This document shows, piece after piece, positions 11,341 through 24,590 of a stretch of DNA of 64,000 bases. The translations under genes and the position numbers were made by a program. The notes below the pieces were generated by a model. It worked only from the letters and a program-made list of their open reading frames with translations, did no database searches and was not told where the DNA came from. Positions within the stretch are counted from its first letter, which is position 1, and each line of letters starts with the position of its first letter. This DNA is from Oikopleura dioica (Eukaryota > Chordata > Appendicularia > Copelata > Oikopleuridae), in the NCBI GenBank assembly GCA_907165135.1, contig OU015569.1, forward strand, positions 8,556,501 to 8,620,500, given 5' to 3'.

Positions 11341-14300
11341 TTTTAACGGAAACCATGCTCTTCCAAAATAGGCTATTTTAAATAGCCTTTTTGGGTACAA
11401 TTCGAGAAAAACTCTATTCTAGGCAAGGACTATTTTAGGAGGGTCCTAGCCAGAAACGTTACGCTCTCGAGGTAAAAATAAATCACAACCCTAAAAAAGC
11501 TGCAAAATCATAATTAGACTCTCACTGGAAGAGTATTTTTTGTCGATTTATCAGCAAATGTAGTTTTAAATTATGTAATTTAGCATGTGGTTGGTTTTCG
11601 GAAATTTTGATGGAAAATAATTCTTTGCGCTTGTAATAAGCTTGTTTCTGATCATTCTTAGACATCTCGTGGTGAATATTAATAACTATCTAGCGAGAAT
11701 TTGAACTTGCAACAGTATTTTATATCCACATGTTCCGAAATCAACGCACAATTGTACATTTGTGTTAAAAAGACAAACATTGTCATCATGTACAAAATTG
11801 TCTCACTGATTCTGGCTCCTTATCTACGAGAGCCTTATCCGTCTAGAGTTTTAGGTAAATATTTTATACAAGAAGGTGTCCTTAGTATTTACAAGCAAAA
11901 TCCAGATTTTGAAAAATAGTCAAGTGCGTTTGTGAAAATGGATTATCGACTAAGATGAAATTTTGTGTGATTAGTAGAGTAATAACTAGAAGAACTAGAA
12001 CGTGAGCAATGTGACTCGGGTTAATGTCAGAACCGGCTTACAGCGGAGGGGTGACAGATGGCTGCAAGTATTTAGCTGCCATTTTGGTATTTGCCATTCG
12101 AAGCAAACAACGATAACTTTTTAAAAAGGTGGAAAGCAAGAGTCGCGAGAGTCCGTCTTTCATCCATCATTCAAGCTTAATTGAACATATTATATTTCAA
12201 TTAGAAAGGTAGAGGAAAACGAGAAAAGCCGCAAAATAAAAATATCCGCCTTCTCGCAGCCGGAGCGTTGCACGATCGTTATTCCGTGGAAGAGCGTGGA
12301 ACGTCTCCGAAGTTCGCCAGTGCTTCCATATTAGCAATTGTTTTCCTTGCTTCCTCCGCCATAATCTCTCAAACGAAACTCTTAGAACAGATTAATCTAA
12401 ACAGGTCCTTTCACTTTGCCGCTGAATCGACACTCGGAAGCATTAAGAACTAGATTACTGGACTTCCCGCAACTTGGGTTTTTTCCTTTGGACTGTTATT
12501 GTTTTCGGTCATAAATCGACTACTGTATTAGAAGGTCCGGCGAAAACAAATTCATTTCCTCTTTTAATTGGCTCTCTTTGAGCTTGCCGAGCACCAAAAC
12601 ACAGCGGGGCATTATTTTGATCACGTTCCTTAGAATACCCCTCCAAATCACTCCCGCAACTGCTTTAACTCTACCTTTGAACAGTGATTGCATTTATCAA
12701 TAGCTTATTGCTTGCGAGCAGGCAGCTGATGTGTTGAATAGAAGGCAGCATCAGCTTCAAATGGCTTCCATCCATTCGATATCGCTATGTTCTAAAAATT
12801 ATCGAGCTTGTCGCTTCTATCACTCGCACGTTTGCGCCAGCTCATGATTGTTCAATTGGCAATATTTCTAATTAAATTACTGCGCATCGCGAAAACAACG
12901 CACCAGCTTTTGAATCAAATAGCCGGATTCTAGTGAAGGCGTATTTTGATAATTTCCTTGTTCCATTTTGATAAAAAAATGTTCAGCAATCACTTTTAGC
13001 GATTTCTCGAAAGATGTGGCGTTTGGAATGCAATTATTTTGTTTTATTTGTGACACTGTTTACTTGGAAACAACGTCCTAATTGGGCAATTAACACTTAC
13101 AAGGTGCGAATAAAGATTCGCCTGTTTTTATAAACTTGGCTCAGCAAGGATTTGCGGAACTGATAAAAAGGTAACTCTTCACAATTCGAAAGTGAATATC
13201 AACTCTGCTCCTTATTTTGCGCAGAGACACGGATTTGTGGGAGCCGTTTACCGATAAAAAGCGACCGAAATTAGGACGAGAAGTGATAACGACAAACGCT
13301 TTGAAAAGTGGCCGGACATGCGCCTGGTAAACACGCGTTGTATAACACACGTTTACTCTAGAATCTAGATCGCCTTTCAAAAGTCTTACGAGTCTAATTC
13401 GATTCGCTCCACCTCATAACCCAGGGAGCGTCTAATTAGACTGATTAATTAGGTAGCTAATTGTGCTCCAAAAAACATTAAATTTTACGCGTCAAAAAAT
13501 ATATACAGTATTATAGGCTCGTTGCGACGGACCACATCGAGACAAAATTTGTTGCACCGCGGCTTATGGATTTGCGTATTTTTATGTATGGGCTGGTTCG
13601 CGATTAAACACGAGCGTGAGCGCATGCTTAGTCCGTGGTTGAACGTGTTGTCACGCTTTATAAATAATTTTTAAAGCGCCTCTTTTTTTCTCGTTCCCGG
13701 CTGTGATTATTTATCCCAACGCCGGAGAGAAGTAAATTCCCTTTAAACCCCTCTCACTAATTTACACGTCTGGAAAAAACACGCGCCAATTATGTTCTAC
13801 TAAAGTTACCAGTCTTTCGAACACGAAAGTGGAAAATAAAAGCCAAAAGACAAAATATACCGTCTTATCCGAACATCCGTGTTTAAAAAAGTTTGCCGCT
13901 GCAGCACGTGACTTATGAAAAAATTTGGCTTCCTCAAGAGCTAAACCCTTAGCAACAACCGCATGCTATGTGAAACCAGCTCAATATCACGTGCTGTCAC
14001 CGGAATCCAGAAGTTTTATTGACGATCTTTGTATCTTTGATGGTGAAACGATAAAGTGTGAATTTTTTTCTGAGCATGAAAAAAAGCTATTGAAAGATAA
14101 AAATGAGAATTGGAAATAAAAGAACAAGTTCGTAGATTATGAAATGCAAATCTTGAAGGAAATAGTCAGAAAATGGGAGGCTAAGCAATGGCTTAATCCC
14201 TGCTGGAACGTGAGGTGAACGCTTTTGATCTAAATAAATATGTCGCCGCTCGTTTTCCAGGAGAAGTGAGACGGATCCACCACGAGAACGGTGGTGCTGC

Positions 14301-16471
14301 TCAACCGCTGCTGCGCCGCGCAAAACGCGAGCGCCATTCAACGAAGCTCTTATTCCGATAGTAAACTATGCGAATATGGTTTACGCGTTACACAAAGTTT
14401 AACAAAAATGTGATTTTTATTCTAGTTTTTCAGAGAGAGGTAATAAAAGAAGAGAGGAGAGAGAGAGAAAATAGGGGCGTCCGACGGACTGGCTAGCCTT
14501 ATTCGCTTGAATAAAGATTCAAATCAGAAAGCGGTCGCCTTTGCTTGGAACTGATCCTTGAATTCATCATGAAGTGACAAAGCGAACCCTTAACACGTTT
14601 GAGAGACATTTGTGAACGCATGTTCAGTGGAATATTTTTGTCTATTCGAGCTTTTCAGAACTAGAAAGTAAGTAAGTACCTTTGCGGAAAGAGGAGTCCG
14701 GAAACTCTTCGCTTGAGAACTTCCCCACCATTTTATGGAGCTTTTAGGAGCAATCGCTAATTCTGGGTGTTTTCCCGCTACATGAAAATTCCCGCTTTTA
14801 ATTAACACTAGGTGAGTAACCTCGCCGTTTTCGCTAAAAATATGGGAGTGGAGGGGTCCTGTTATGGGAAATTGAGAATCTTCGCCGAGCGAACGCCCTT
14901 GTTATTTAATTTCACATTTTAAGGAATGAGTTTCTGCGAATATGACGCTTCCGATTAAATCGAGAACGAGCCACGCTTTGCCTGATTAATTTTCCACTCG
15001 TTGACCATCACAAGTTTGCATCCAGGGATAGCGAGGCCGTTTTCTGAAGCGATATTAGCGCGTTTGGCGATATTTTAGAACTTATCACCAAGATTAGCCT
15101 TAATCCCCCGGCTGCGTTTTTATTTAAGCCTTTATAAGAGCATAGAGCTTATTTTAACCTGAGTTCGTGAAAACTGTGCTCCCAGAAGAGTTCGCGAACC
15201 ACTCGCCGAAAAAATCGTCGCGCTTTTCTTCCAGAATAGCTCCCTAAATACCAAGTGAAACGCTATATTCATATAAAAAACAAACCTCCACCCTTATTCC
15301 ACCCATAATTGCCCGCCCTCTTGTGAGCACAAATTTGGAATTTTCCTCAGCAAAATAGATCGAGCAAAATTGACCGCGGTGGTCGCCTGGAATTGTCTTG
15401 ACAAAAGTCTGGAATTCCTTGCGAGAGCATATTCTTTTAAAAAGTTCGATAACAAACAGACTTTTCAAAGGACGGAGATTTTCGAAAACATGAATGAAAT
15501 TAATTTTCTTATCGCAGGAAAATAAATATTTTGAGTTCAAACGAGCAGATTTGCTGCCAAAAGTTTCTTTTTTTACTATTTTGAAAACACATTATACAGC
15601 GTTTTGAATTTTATCATCGCAAAAATGCCGTCTGTGAATGAAAATGAATGAATCAAAGCTTGCTAACTACTTGTATACTCTTCCTGAATCATTGTTGAAG
15701 TCTCGCTTTCTCTCTTTCTCACTCTTGTCGGTTTTGATTTGGATGGATGCAGAAGCAGTTAGCACAAATTCCAACCAGAACAAATTTGAAAACCATAATT
15801 TACCGCGCTTTGATGTTATACTCACTGTCTACAGCTGTGCCATACTGTACTTAAGTTTAACTGACGCCAAATCTTTTTAGACTGAATCGGACTGATTTAG
15901 ATAAGACTGACAGTATCTAGATCGCTTTTTATATTTTGGCTTTTTTAAAACTACAAAAAGGGATAATAACAACAATCATAATAAAAAATTAGGTTAGCTG
16001 ACCAAAATTTTTTATTTGATTTGCTTTTAAAATTTGAAATAAACTGGAATCAACAGGACAGAGTAAAATAATAACAAGTATTAAAAATTAAAGAAATAAA
16101 AAAACTCATATTTTAATTAATCAGATTAGATAGAATTAGTATGATAAGAAAGGGGCTTTCAAGTTTTTTAACTCTCCAAAAGGAAGGTTTTAGTGACTCT
16201 TTTAGTGACTTCTATTAAAACGCGACTGATATAACTAGTCTTAAAACCAATAAGGCACGTTTCAAAAAAAAATATAAATCAGATCAAAATATGAGGGATA
16301 CTTTTGAAACCGTGGCTTAGATATCCTGAACTCCGAGTTTAAGCGAAATTGATTATTACAGGAAGAGGAAATCCGATTTTGATAAAAAAAGAGATTTCCT
16401 TTTGGCTAGTTCCCTCCGAAGCTCAATCTTAGGCGCGGTAAGGACATAGATTCATTTGTTAAAATCAAGAG
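11341..16471. other. long gene-poor stretch
   Basis: About 5.1 kb with only short, unconvincing open frames. The one local structure noticed is a small hairpin near 11366-11393 (AAATAGGCTATTT against AAATAGCC). This may be regulatory sequence or hold small exons that I cannot see by eye. Confidence 0.4.
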
Positions 16472-18812
16472 ATGTCGAGTTTTCTAAACCGAGCAAACAC
16501 AATGGCAGACATTCGTGCGAGCCAGTCAAACCAAAAACGCAAAAAGAACATTTTCTCAAAAGTATGGAAGTCGTTTTCGAAACTCGGCCGCTCTAGTAGC
16601 AGAGCTAATCTTTACGGTAGCGCTCGGCACGTAGGTTCGAGCTTCGGGGGGAGCAGCTTCGACGGCGGCGACGGCAGCGACTCTGGCGTGATGACTACCG
16701 GTTCGACTACTACCAGGAATGGGTCGTACGTAGCTAAGAAGAATGACACTCAGTAAGCCCGCTTGCTTATTGAAATGCCAGATTTACCCCAACAATTTAC
16801 TCTTTGTGGCCAAACAAGCACTTCTCGATCAATTATTGACTCAAAGCAAAAGGTTGTATGTTTAGAATAACAATCTTCAATAAATTATTGACAATAATAA
16901 ATTCACGTTTCTTACCTCAGCAGAAATAGAAATACCCTACTTATTAAGCATTACTTAGAATTCGAAGATTTTTTGTGGTGATTTGGTACATTGAAACTCT
17001 AAGTGATCCGTTAATAGACGAAGTTCAGCAATAAACAACTTGGAAGATTTCCACAGAGATGGTTCGACAAACTCAGACTCCGCCTCAACAGGCTACGCTT
17101 CAGAAGGTATGAACCAAGGCGCCATGCTGCTCGCTAAGCCCGAATTTAAGGATCGTCAGATAGAAGCAAAGACGAACAGAATCTTAATCAATGCAAAAAA
17201 GTCTTCCCGCAGAAAAAGTTTTACGCCGCTAAGATGGAATCGACTCCAATGCTCGATTCGATAATGAAGAGTCTTGAAGCTTCCAAGAAAAAGCAACGAG
17301 TCCCTTCCCGCACTTGGAGCTCCGAAGAAATTAGTGACGAAGAAAGAGATTCTTCAGGTTTGACCCCTGCCCTTTTAATTCTCATAAACTTCGTTATTAT
17401 TGGCGAAAAGTTCGAATCGCTTATTTTATGTCCCCATACAAACTGCTTAACAAGCTAAAATCAAGCATGACTAGTTTGCGATTACTACCCTAGTTAGGTT
17501 AATTTAAGACAAGGATTACGTCAATTTGTAAAACAGCTTTCACTCATGTTGAAAATCGTATCTTGTTTTGATAACAAGTAACTCTGTAAATGAAGATTCA
17601 ACTTTCTCAAGAAAACTAGAACACAGAATTCGGCGATTAGCCTCATGTTAACAGTTGTTTGAAATGGAATTTAGTTTATTCGACGACTTCTGTTTCTTCA
17701 TCGGATTCCGTGATTGACAACTCCTCTTCTGAGGAAGCTCCTCCACCAGTAATTCTGCACCGCCACGCGCCCGTCAAGCAACAGCGAACATATTCTTACA
17801 ACCCTCGTCAGCTGAGTACTCCGAGACAACCTCAAATGACAGCGGCGAGCTCTCATGTGAGTAGTTTCACTCCTGCCTCTGTAGCTTGCTCCGGGGCAGT
17901 GAGAAACATCGCTGCTAAGTTCGCTGAAAATGAAAACATTGACGAAGATTTCGGGCATATTCATATATCTAAGCCAGAAGGAATTCGACGAACACAGAGC
18001 ACTAAAATCCAGGTTATTTCATTTGACTTCGCTCAATCGTCATCTCGGTTTTAAGGCTCTTGCGGCCAGTTTCCAAATCTCAAACGAACAAATCGAAACC
18101 AAGCCAAGTTCGCCGACTGCCTTGGTGCGCTCGCAAACTGTGGTAACGGGACAAAACCGACCGAGCAAAATGACGAGTGACAGTGCGTTCATGAAGAGTT
18201 TACTCGAAATGGCGAAGTCGGATGAGCTGGATGAGCCTGGCGCGCGCGTCCGCGATGTTGAGGTGAGATCAGATTCCTTTCGATAAATAAATATCTTGCC
18301 CGTTTCTAATGTTCAAAATATTTGTCTCAAGAAGTGAACGAATAGAAATATCCGCGGTAAACAGAAAAACGTTTATTGACAATCAGAGACTGCGGAAGAA
18401 GCAACTGAGTTCAAGTTGACAAGTTTGTTCAGATCAACGACTTCAAATCCCAAATTTCCCTTGTGTCTACCAAAATGCACCTAAGAAGAACAATGACTAT
18501 CGCAGAGCCAGATGACAGCACGTGCGCCCAAGAAAACGTCCACGACATTGCTAGATCGAAGTCCGAAAGTGTCTCTTCAACGTTTGTGCCAAAGTATCAA
18601 TCAGGTTAGACAATAAGTCTACCACTGGTATCAATATCTGTTCAGTTGACCCGTTCGTCGTTGAGATTTTGGAGCAAGGGAATATCCCTGAAGGTGTCAA
18701 ACAGAAAATTCGAGAAGAGTGCTGGTCGCTTTTCAACGATCCCAAGACGCCAAGGGGAGTCAAACAGTGTATTCTGAACACAATGCTCTCCAAGTACCAG
18801 GCTACTTGTTGA
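16472..18812 (+). CDS. unrecognised basic, serine-rich protein
   Basis: Seven exons join with consistent GT-AG sites and phases: 16472-16752, 17024-17106, 17202-17357, 17675-18012, 18056-18262, 18433-18604 and 18646-18812. The product, about 430 residues, starts MSSFLNRANTMADIRASQSN and has a basic N-terminal patch (RKKNIFSKVWKSFSKLGRSSS), several Ser/acidic stretches (TWSSEEISDEERDSS, SSSDSVIDNSSSEEAPPP) that look like kinase target sites, RRTQSTK, and a folded-looking C-terminus (DPFVVEILEQGN, GVKQKIREECW). No signal peptide, membrane segment or catalytic motif is visible, and I do not recognise the family. It looks like a cytosolic regulatory or scaffold protein, but that is only composition. 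AATAAA follows at 18938. Confidence 0.7.
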
Positions 18813-18937
18813 ACACTTTTAAAATAACGACGAGGAGAAACCGACCCTGGTGAACCTTTCCAACTTCATTTTCACAATTCTATTCTGAACAAAAACAGCT
18901 TGAACTTTTTTATTCCTGTAATTTTCTTTCTTTATTA

Positions 18938-18943
18938 AATAAA
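18938..18943 (+). terminator. polyadenylation signal for the 16.5-18.8 kb gene
   Basis: A canonical AATAAA lies about 125 nt after the stop codon, the expected distance for a compact 3' UTR. Confidence 0.5.
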
Positions 18944-19189
18944 GCTCTGTAAATCTTTTTAAATGAATCGAAGAGGTTTTATGTCTTTTTGTGCGACTTC
19001 TCGAGAAACAAAATACAACAGAAAACGGGAAGGTGAAAGGCGAAAAGTGGTGTTTTTGTGGTGCAAAGGTTACATTCGAATTCGCGAATCGCGAATTGAG
19101 TTTGATCGTTTGATCTTGCTGTGCTTTTTGGGATTTGCAAAAAAATAATTGTTCTTGATATGTTAGTGCTCATAATATCACGTTTGGGT

Positions 19190-21169
19190 TTAATATTGTA
19201 AATCCCGTGCGTGCTCGGTGTTATGCTGCCCTTCAAAATTCCATGGGGGCACAGAAAATGTTCTGCGAATATCCATCTGCCGGATCGAGCGGGGATCCCC
19301 AGTTATTTCTCCGTTCTCATCGCGCACAGACGCAATTCTTCTCATTCGCTTCGCCACTTCTACAATGAAAAATTCAATTTCATGCTTGCAAACGTTAGGA
19401 TTCGAGAACGACGAGTTTAAACCTTTAAATCGATTATCTCTTCGGATGAATTTTTCAGTAGATTTAATTTCTTCTGGACGAAGAATCGACTTAATTTTGC
19501 AATCACGACCAGCTGAAGAAACATGAAAGTGAATAATACTGAAATCGAACGTACCAATTATGCAACGGCCAAGACCTGAAGTCTTCTTCTTGTTTGTTCC
19601 GAGATATTTGTATTCAATAACGTGCACTGGAATCAGTGCCAGTTTTACAATCTGGAATTTCGTATTATATAAAGCCCTCGAAAATGAAAGAATTTTTGTG
19701 AATCGCCAAAAATTCTTCATTGAAAAAGTAACTACTGCTAAGAATTTTTCACGATTTTTATTCTATGTAGAATATTGTCGTTTTTTTGTAAACAATTGAA
19801 GTAAGAGTCAAACCTCTGCATCCATTACAACGATTTTTTCACAGCTCTGATTTTGTTTTTGATTGATTGTAAATCGGATTGATTGATTAATATTTGAAAT
19901 TTACTTTTGCTTGTGTGAGTGAATTGGAATCCATCCGTCTGTTGATCTCCTCCGCCATTTTGTCCACTTTCTGTTTGAGTTTTCTGTTCATTGCTGTGCG
20001 CTCGTTCAGACTGCGCAAGTCGATCTGAACCGGTTGGCCGCGCGGGCGCAACCCTTCGATCCAACTTGTAATTTCTTGATCGATGAAGTTTGAGGTCGCA
20101 AGCTTCGTTGCGAAAGAGTACTGTGTTCGAATTTTCAGTTCTCGGTGAACGCCATTTGCGCAGCTCCGACTACACATGGGCTCGTTCAATGAACTCAACA
20201 ATGAAGCAATATTTTTTCAGAATTACTATTAAAACATATGAGCGCGGTACGAGTCGATCCCGTGCCAAATATTGTCAGCGTTTCCAGAGCAAGACTCACA
20301 AGGCAACTTTCCGTCTCCGTGACACAGCTCACATTCGGACTCGTCCATTTCATCGATCACTTCAGTGTCCTCGACTTCTTCATCTTGTCCGTCTGGGCCA
20401 GATATGATATTAATTGTCGTGCGGTTAATTTGTTTGAAATCTTGAATTCGCCCGCTTCCAGCGCAAATGTAACAATCGATCTAAAATGAATTTTTATTCA
20501 GTTCACCATTTTCATAAATCACCAGCCCAGTATCTCCACATAAGCAGGATTCGATAACTTCTTGAGCATCTGAGGTAACGCTTTCGGTATTACAACGGTC
20601 GCAGTCTACCCAAAGCGCTTTTGGCAGCTGAAGGCAGTTTTAGCGTTTTTCTTGGCAGCAGCAGTGTGCTGACGTCCATTGATGGCCGCTTTTGAGGGGA
20701 ACCTTTAAGAGAATACCTTGATTTTGTGCACGGTCAGAAACTCTTTCTGCTTTGGCGTCGGTATGCTCCAGTGCTTTTCGAAGCGACTTTCTCGCTTCAA
20801 AGGCGTCGAGTTTGTAAGAAAACGCATTTCTTTCTTGATTTCCACTGTAATCTGAAAACATTAAGATATTGCTGAATCGCAGAACTCAATTCACCAGGGG
20901 AATAGTGTAAAAATAGACTTGACTAATTTCCATCATCGTCACCATTTTCTGATCTTGTTTCTTCCCTAGCTTCCCGAGGACTTGAAGAAGAGCGGCATTA
21001 TTGAGTTTGTCTCTATCTCGGTATCTATCCGTGTTTTCTTTTATAATTGGATTTTCGAAAGGTTGTAGCGGGTTTTTGAAGAATTCTGTACGTAAATTTG
21101 ACAATAAAATTTATATTAAAACTTACCTGCTAGTGCAGACTCTTGAGTTGCTTTCTTTTTCAGCTCCAT
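19190..21169 (-). CDS. SSUH2-like (ssu-2 homologue) cysteine-rich protein
   Basis: The start ATG is at 21169 (MELKKKATQESALAEFF) and the stop at 19190-19192. After an N-terminal region with a beta-strand-like segment (VYFYTIPLITVEIKK), the protein has the paired-cysteine zinc-finger-like region typical of the ssu-2 family: WVDCDRC, SCLCGD, CYICAGSGR, CELCHGDGKLPCESC. The first pairs have lost the glycine spacing seen in vertebrate SSUH2. It continues through SWIEGLRPRGQPVQIDLRSL to the segment LALIPVHVIEYKYLG, which matches the C-terminal block of SSUH2, then an added tail (LRPEEIKSTEKFIRR). Introns are mostly short (a 42-nt intron splits the cysteine region). Family function is poorly defined: a DnaJ-type Cys-rich fold, with vertebrate SSUH2 linked to tooth development. 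The junction near 20150-20240 is not settled. Confidence 0.72.
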
Positions 21170-22821
21170 CGCTTCTTAGGTTTCTAAAAGTCTCAATTTC
21201 ATAAATTCTCTTTAAATCGCGAAGAAACCATTCCTGTTGGAATCCGCCTGAAAAAGTCTTTATGCTTGCGAAAATAGTGGAGAGCAATGCTCCGCTGTTG
21301 AAAAGTAATTCGTTTATTTCCCATAATTTATCTTGTTCCTTATTTTGTTGAAAGTTTATTTATATGCTCGAAGCAATAAAGTCAAAAGAGACTATGTCCC
21401 GAGCGGGTGGCTAATCCCACTCATAGATCACTATTTTGAAGGAAATGCCACTCCAGACATTCATTTTTACGAAAACTTTACGCTGGCGACTTTGTTCACA
21501 ATAGACCTTGATCTTTTAGTATAAAATAAAACCATGTTTAAACTAGGTCACGGCAGAAGAACATTAATTATTCGAAGCAGTACTCAGAATTCATAAAAAT
21601 TTCATTAAATTTAATTTAAAATACCCATTGCTTCATTTTCAAATACTCATTTCTGGATGATGACTAGTTTTTGAAATAATAGAGGGGCAGATTGCAAGTC
21701 AGCTATGGATTTCTTCTCCAAAAATAATGCTGGGGTGAAGAAACAAATCATTAGATAAATAAAAAAGAAATCCTCCTTGCTATCAAAATATCTCTGTCGA
21801 CGTACTCATTTATCAGGGCTCCAAAAAGACACATTTTCTAGGGAAGCTACCCTCAAAATGTGAAAACCTTTTTTTTTCATCCCCTGCTATTGTTTAAATA
21901 GGCTCGGACTATGATTTGATTTCCGGGCTGTCTGAAATAGTCCCTATCTTTACCCGATATCACTTTCGTCATCGAGCTCGACCATTGTTTCTCTCAATTT
22001 CCGCGTTCTTTCCTGATCTGTCTTAACGCTTTTCTGTTTTCACGTGCTTCTGATGCAGCAGCCTGCGTTTAAACTATCGAACGACATCAATCATCGTATT
22101 TTCCTGACTTCTTAACGATATCCTACGATTTCAGAAGAGCGCGCTAATTTTCGAAAGCGAGTCTTTTCAAGCAAGCTTGTTTAAATAATAAAACATCTTT
22201 CAGTTAACTTAAAATCTAACATAAGTCATGTTACATGACCGATAGCTTGACCTACGATGACCTTGGTTTAGAAAATGAATATTTCGCCCAATGCATTAGA
22301 TTTATTGCCTGGGAGATTGTTTGCTCATAAAATTCCTTTTACCGAGGCCAGTAAAATATTTCTCAGTCGACTTCAATTATTTCTTTATTACCTGATTCTG
22401 TTGAGTATTTTGACTTCGATAACTGTATTAAATACTGCTTCTTTTTAATTCTTCTTAATTTCTCTTAATCGTAAAGTTAACGTTTACTCACTAATTGCCC
22501 ACTGAGCAATTAATAGCTCTTTGCTATCTTCAGGCTATATCTGAGTTAGTACCCACCGCAATCCACATTTAAAAGTCGGAAATCGTTAATTGTGATATAC
22601 GCAGAGTCCTTTTCATCTAGTTCGTCTCATTTAGAAACTAATTTATGATGATAACGGATCATCGCCACATGATTGAAATTCAAAACTAACCAAGTTTTTA
22701 TTTATTTTATTTCAGTGATTTTCAGTATTTGAGAAGTCAGTATCAAATTTTGAGTGTCAATTAAAAAGCATATGAATTTGTAGAAATGTCAATTCGCATG
22801 TATTCTCGGTCGATATCTCAC
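21170..22821. other. gap, possible 3' end of the HMG-box gene
   Basis: No firm gene. The HMG-box gene on the minus strand needs a last exon in or near this stretch; one possible acceptor near 22065 gives a short tail and stop, but it is weak. Otherwise AT-rich with no clear repeat. Confidence 0.35.
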
Positions 22822-23777
22822 CAGGCAAAAGGGCTGTTTTCTTGGTACTTCTTCATTCGTTCTGATTTATATTGTCAGCAAGGCTGTTCACGTGGAAATA
22901 GATATTACCTTTTGCTTCAGAGTTGTATTGTTGCCGGACTTCCGCGGGTAGCCGTTTCCATTCGGCAGACATCGTTTCGAAGAGGGTCGTTTTCGGCTTT
23001 CCTTCCTGTTTACTTTCTTCATTTTCCTAAAATTATTTGTGTGCAAAAATTAACAAATCAGTATATAATCTGTGACGATTTTCAACAACATTTTTTTGGG
23101 AAAATCCTGGTCCCCCTTTTTCATTCCCTCAATAGATTCTTCGTATGAAAAAACCCCCCTCACCCGGTTTAGAGCCGGTGTGCCCAACTCAATATGCCCA
23201 GAGGGTGTTTTAAAATTTTTTTGGATTACCCCGTATATTTTGCCCTAGGGCATAAATAATGTGGGCACACTGTATATATTTAGAACTCTCGTGATCTAAC
23301 AAGTACGGGGAGCACAAAATTGTGACCTCTTCAAAAGGTCATCTGGGGTCACGTGACCTCAACCTTTCCGAGAGGTCACAATATTGTGCTCCCCATACTT
23401 GTTAGATCATGAGGATTTTAAAAATATATATTTTGCCCACATTATATATGTCCTAGAGCAAAATATAGGGGGTAATCAAACTGGTACTTTTGGAACTTCC
23501 GTCACATGCAATGACGTCATAAGTTCGAAATTTTGCCAGTATTTCCGACTCATCTAGCATAACTTTTTACGCTCTTTCTAATGGGCCTATAAAAAAGGTG
23601 AACCAGGATTTCCCTCAAAAATCCTTATTGAAAATCGTCCTGTACCTTCTTCCATATTTCACGAATTTCGTCAATGTGGTCAGCCACAAATTGCTTGTAC
23701 GCACTTGGCGGGGCTTTGCGTATTCCTTCAATTCTTATTTAGAATTCGAGTAAAAAAGTATTCTTACCTTCAGACAT
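22822..23777 (-). CDS. small HMG-box protein, box split by a 619-nt intron (3' end open)
   Basis: Minus-strand exons 23777-23768, 23725-23646, 23026-22909 and 22861-22822 join in phase to give MSEGIRKAPPSAYKQFVADH, EIREIWKK, then TLFETMSAEWKRLPAEVRQQ, YNSEAKERMKKYQEN. This follows the HMG-box plan: KAPPSAY at the start of helix 1, an S-x-EWK-x-LP turn into helix 3, then a charged helix. HMG boxes bend DNA; nuclear HMGB-type or mitochondrial TFAM-type roles are both possible, and the start shows no obvious presequence. The third intron end and terminal exon are not resolved. The 619-nt intron between helices holds the foldback element at 23222-23480, while its other introns are 42-47 nt. Confidence 0.6.
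23222..23480. mobile_element. foldback MITE-like element in the HMG-box gene intron
   Basis: A near-palindrome of about 260 bp. The left arm (GATTACCCCGTATATTTTGC, then AATGTGGGCA, then GATCTAACAAGTACGGGGAG, then CAAAATTGTGACCTCT) recurs as the reverse complement on the right, with a few mismatches, around a centre near GGTCACGTGACC. No protein coding is visible. I could not find a clear target-site duplication. It is a non-autonomous TIR or foldback element by structure only. Confidence 0.75.
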
Positions 23778-24590
23778 TCTACTCTTTTTTGCGTCTCTTT
23801 CCGTTTTTAAAAAAAAAAAAAGAAGAAAAACGGCCGAAATCTCGAGTTTCAGAAATGGATGATGAATGAAAAAGAATGCTCCGGTTATATCACGAAAAAT
23901 TCGGACTTGCTAATCCCGAAATTTTCGGGCCGAAAACCTTCAAGCGCCTCAACCAACGATTCCCAAACTGAATCGTTGATATTCCCACGATTACCAACCC
24001 ATTCTTTTAGTCAAAATAGTTGAAAAGGATCCTTTTCAAACCAGTCTGTCAAACTTCAATACATTCAGTACTATTGACAGCACTGCAATGTTTTGAAATT
24101 TCATCCTGGTGTCAGCTTATCTGTCTAAAATGAAGATAATCTCCCTGCAATGAATTCACAGAAATAAATCGAAGTATAATTCGATAAATAATTACATGCG
24201 TAACATATGATATGTTGTCACAATGCATATTATTACTTCCAAAATTTGTCAATCAATATTTTCAATGAATAGAGAATGAAGTCTATTTTGTCAGTTTCTG
24301 AATCGAACAATAAATTTCGGACAAGATTTATGGGATTCTTTTATTCTTTATTTTTGAAAGTTGGTGGATAATATATTGGATTTGAAGTAAATAGGTAAGA
24401 TGGAAAAGGTGAAACCGCCTTGAATAAGGAGGAAAGATGTAAAACGTAAGTTTGAATCATGCACTCGATGGTTTGTCGATTGTGATTTGAACGAGAAGAA
24501 TATTCTTAACGTTTTGTATGTACCAGTAAGAGTAGGTGTTCTTCACTTCCTCCCTAAATTAGCTGTTAGAGGACGGATGCCCAGGCTATC
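23778..24590. other. gap without recognisable genes
   Basis: About 800 nt upstream of the HMG-box gene start. It begins with a pyrimidine-rich stretch and a run of 13 A on the plus strand (near 23810), which may be promoter or 5' UTR sequence of that gene. Nothing else supported. Confidence 0.4.

Noticed and set aside
22786-23148. Plus-strand 120-residue ORF
   Set aside because: It overlaps and is the shadow of HMG-box exons on the minus strand.
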